Origin: Gammaproteobacteria bacterium
GTDB lineage: Bacteria > Pseudomonadota > Gammaproteobacteria > UBA6429 > Thiohalophilaceae
NCBI GenBank assembly: GCA_016194635.1
Contig: JACQBC010000036.1
Coordinates: forward strand, 60,374-124,373
Length of the DNA: 64,000 bases
Reading direction: 5' to 3'
In this document: piece by piece, positions 63,146 to 64,000 of the stretch
Position numbering within the stretch: position 1 is the first letter of the stretch
How the letters are laid out: each line of letters starts with the position of its first letter
The notes under the pieces: model-generated
Told to the model about the DNA's origin: nothing
The model's database searches: none
What the model saw: the letters and a program-made list of their open reading frames with translations, nothing else
Program-made: the position numbers and the translations under genes

Positions 63146-63855
63146 CTTCTGAACTTATCGAGTCGTGGATCCCATTTCAGTGCCGCGACGGCTTCGACAT
63201 GCGGGCGTGGTGGGTTCGCCCAGCTACGCCGGGCTCGCTCCCCGGTATCCTCTTCGTGTACGAGCCGTTCGGTATCAATCCGGAGATGAAGCGCGTCGCG
63301 GGCGAGCTGGCCAGTGAAGGATATATCGTCATGATCCCGGACCTCCTGCAGCGCGGTTCCTTCTTCAGATGCATTCGACAACTCATGGCTGACCTTAAGG
63401 CGGAAAAAGGCCGCAGCATCGATGATCTCCTCGACGCTCGGCAGGCGCTCGTGCGCAGGCCCGATGTCCTCGCGGATCGTGTCGCCGTGATGGGGTTGTG
63501 CATGGGGGGTGGATTTGCGCTCATTCTGGCGAAGACTGGCCTCTTTCGTGTGAGCGCCCCATTCTACGGCCAGGCCCCGGTGACGCTCGACGGCGCATGT
63601 CCCATCGTCGCGAGCTACGGAGGTCGCGACCGCGTCACTGCAAAGCACGCGAAGCACCTTGCGCAGGAGCTGAAGCGGGCGGTCATCGCCGCGGACTTCA
63701 AGGTCTATCCGTCGGCAGGTCATAGCTTCATGACGAGGCCCGCGAATCTGCTCGTCGCTGTGCTGGGCCCCCTCTTTGCAGGCGCAGGCTTCGACCCGGA
63801 CGCAGCAGCGGATTCGAAACGGCGGTTGGTCGCGTTCTTTCGGGAGCACCTGTGA
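63142..63855 (+). CDS. Dienelactone hydrolase family protein
   Basis: 237 aa from a GTG overlapping the methyltransferase stop. Alpha/beta hydrolase with nucleophile Cys in VMGLCMGGGF, Asp in SYGGRDRVT and His in SAGHSFM: the Cys-Asp-His triad of dienelactone hydrolases. It likely opens a lactone or ester. High GC as in its partner. The stop codon lies 4 bp before the terminus of the IS3-type element. Confidence 0.88.
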   Translation: MTSELIESWIPFQCRDGFDMRAWWVRPATPGSLPGILFVYEPFGINPEMKRVAGELASEGYIVMIPDLLQRGSFFRCIRQLMADLKAEKGRSIDDLLDARQALVRRPDVLADRVAVMGLCMGGGFALILAKTGLFRVSAPFYGQAPVTLDGACPIVASYGGRDRVTAKHAKHLAQELKRAVIAADFKVYPSAGHSFMTRPANLLVAVLGPLFAGAGFDPDAAADSKRRLVAFFREHL

Positions 63856-63859
63856 TGTG

Positions 63860-64000
63860 TGATCTTCCCCCGATTTCATAGACACCCCGAAAAGAGCGCT
63901 CATGCGACATTGGCTAACTCATAGTCCTGCAGGGATCGCAAGCCAAGGGTGGAATGTCGACGTTTTACATTGTAATACCGGTCGATGTAGTCTGTCGTGA
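63860..64000 (-). mobile_element. Terminus and transposase tail of an IS3-family insertion sequence, cut by window edge
   Basis: On the minus strand 63900 to the window end encodes the C-terminus of an IS3-type OrfB integrase core: YIDRYYNVKRRHSTLGLRSL then DYELANVA and TGA. Outward of it, TGATCTTCCCCCGATTTCAT begins at 63860, matching the usual IS3 end that reads TGTCTACGAAATTGGGGGAA on the other strand. The element is cut off by the window. Confidence 0.85.

Noticed and set aside
63112..63903. Minus-strand frame of 263 codons opposite the hydrolase
   Set aside because: Shadow of a GC-rich gene with the full Cys-Asp-His triad on the plus strand.
1..64000. tRNA, rRNA or CRISPR arrays
   Set aside because: None recognised on reading either strand; no regularly spaced direct repeats were seen.

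Overview
The window reads as a chromosomal segment of a gammaproteobacterium. This is inferred from the gene set: a PhoP/PhoQ-like two-component pair, a large Lhr helicase, the alpha-2-macroglobulin/PbpC pair, TusE/DsrC proteins, SlyD, an NdvB-like GH17-GT2 synthase and a PA2779-family protein. No rRNA, tRNA or CRISPR array was recognised. Genus cannot be fixed from the sequence alone.

Layout. 0-8.5 kb: a truncated PAS/GGDEF/EAL protein, a MoaD-like protein, a Nudix hydrolase, then a minus-strand run of His/Asp-rich secreted protein, PepSY protein, PhoP-like regulator, PhoQ-like kinase, ABC exporter and class I glutamine amidotransferase, with a possible PhoP-type direct repeat in front. 8.7-16 kb: a degenerate HD-GYP protein, a membrane-anchored coiled coil, a tandem DsrC/TusE fusion and Lhr. 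16-29.5 kb: a non-coding or decayed stretch, PA2779-family protein, GH17-GT2 glucan synthase, RadC-type JAB protein, then alpha-2-macroglobulin, PbpC and an M15 peptidase as a periplasmic defence/cell-wall operon. 29.5-31.5 kb: a Tat-exported tyrosinase and a small secreted protein.

31.9-36.9 kb is the most unusual part: four minus-strand genes joined by 4-bp overlaps encode a PqqD-like RiPP recognition element, an ATP-grasp ligase, a fold-type III PLP decarboxylase, and a fusion of a urea-transporter-like membrane domain with an M23 peptidase. A 16-codon reading frame with a strong ribosome binding site lies directly in front of pqqD and is a candidate precursor peptide. This looks like an undescribed peptide-based biosynthesis and export system.

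37-53 kb: saccharopine-dehydrogenase-like and membrane proteins, a second GGDEF/EAL protein, a DUF4395-rhodanese fusion, a membrane-anchored Sm-like protein, SlyD, a YihY family protein, MsrA, a secreted phospholipase A2, a histone-deacetylase-like hydrolase, an MDR oxidoreductase, a SLOG-type carrier and an APS kinase. Two fold-back elements (44.1 and 50.1-50.3 kb) share a related core but have long perfect arms of unrelated sequence.

54-64 kb is accessory DNA: a collapsed polymorphic-toxin remnant with small neighbours, an exported ankyrin/Sel1 protein, a tatD fragment in gene debris, and a GC-rich methyltransferase/dienelactone-hydrolase pair that ends against the terminus of an IS3-family element running out of the window.
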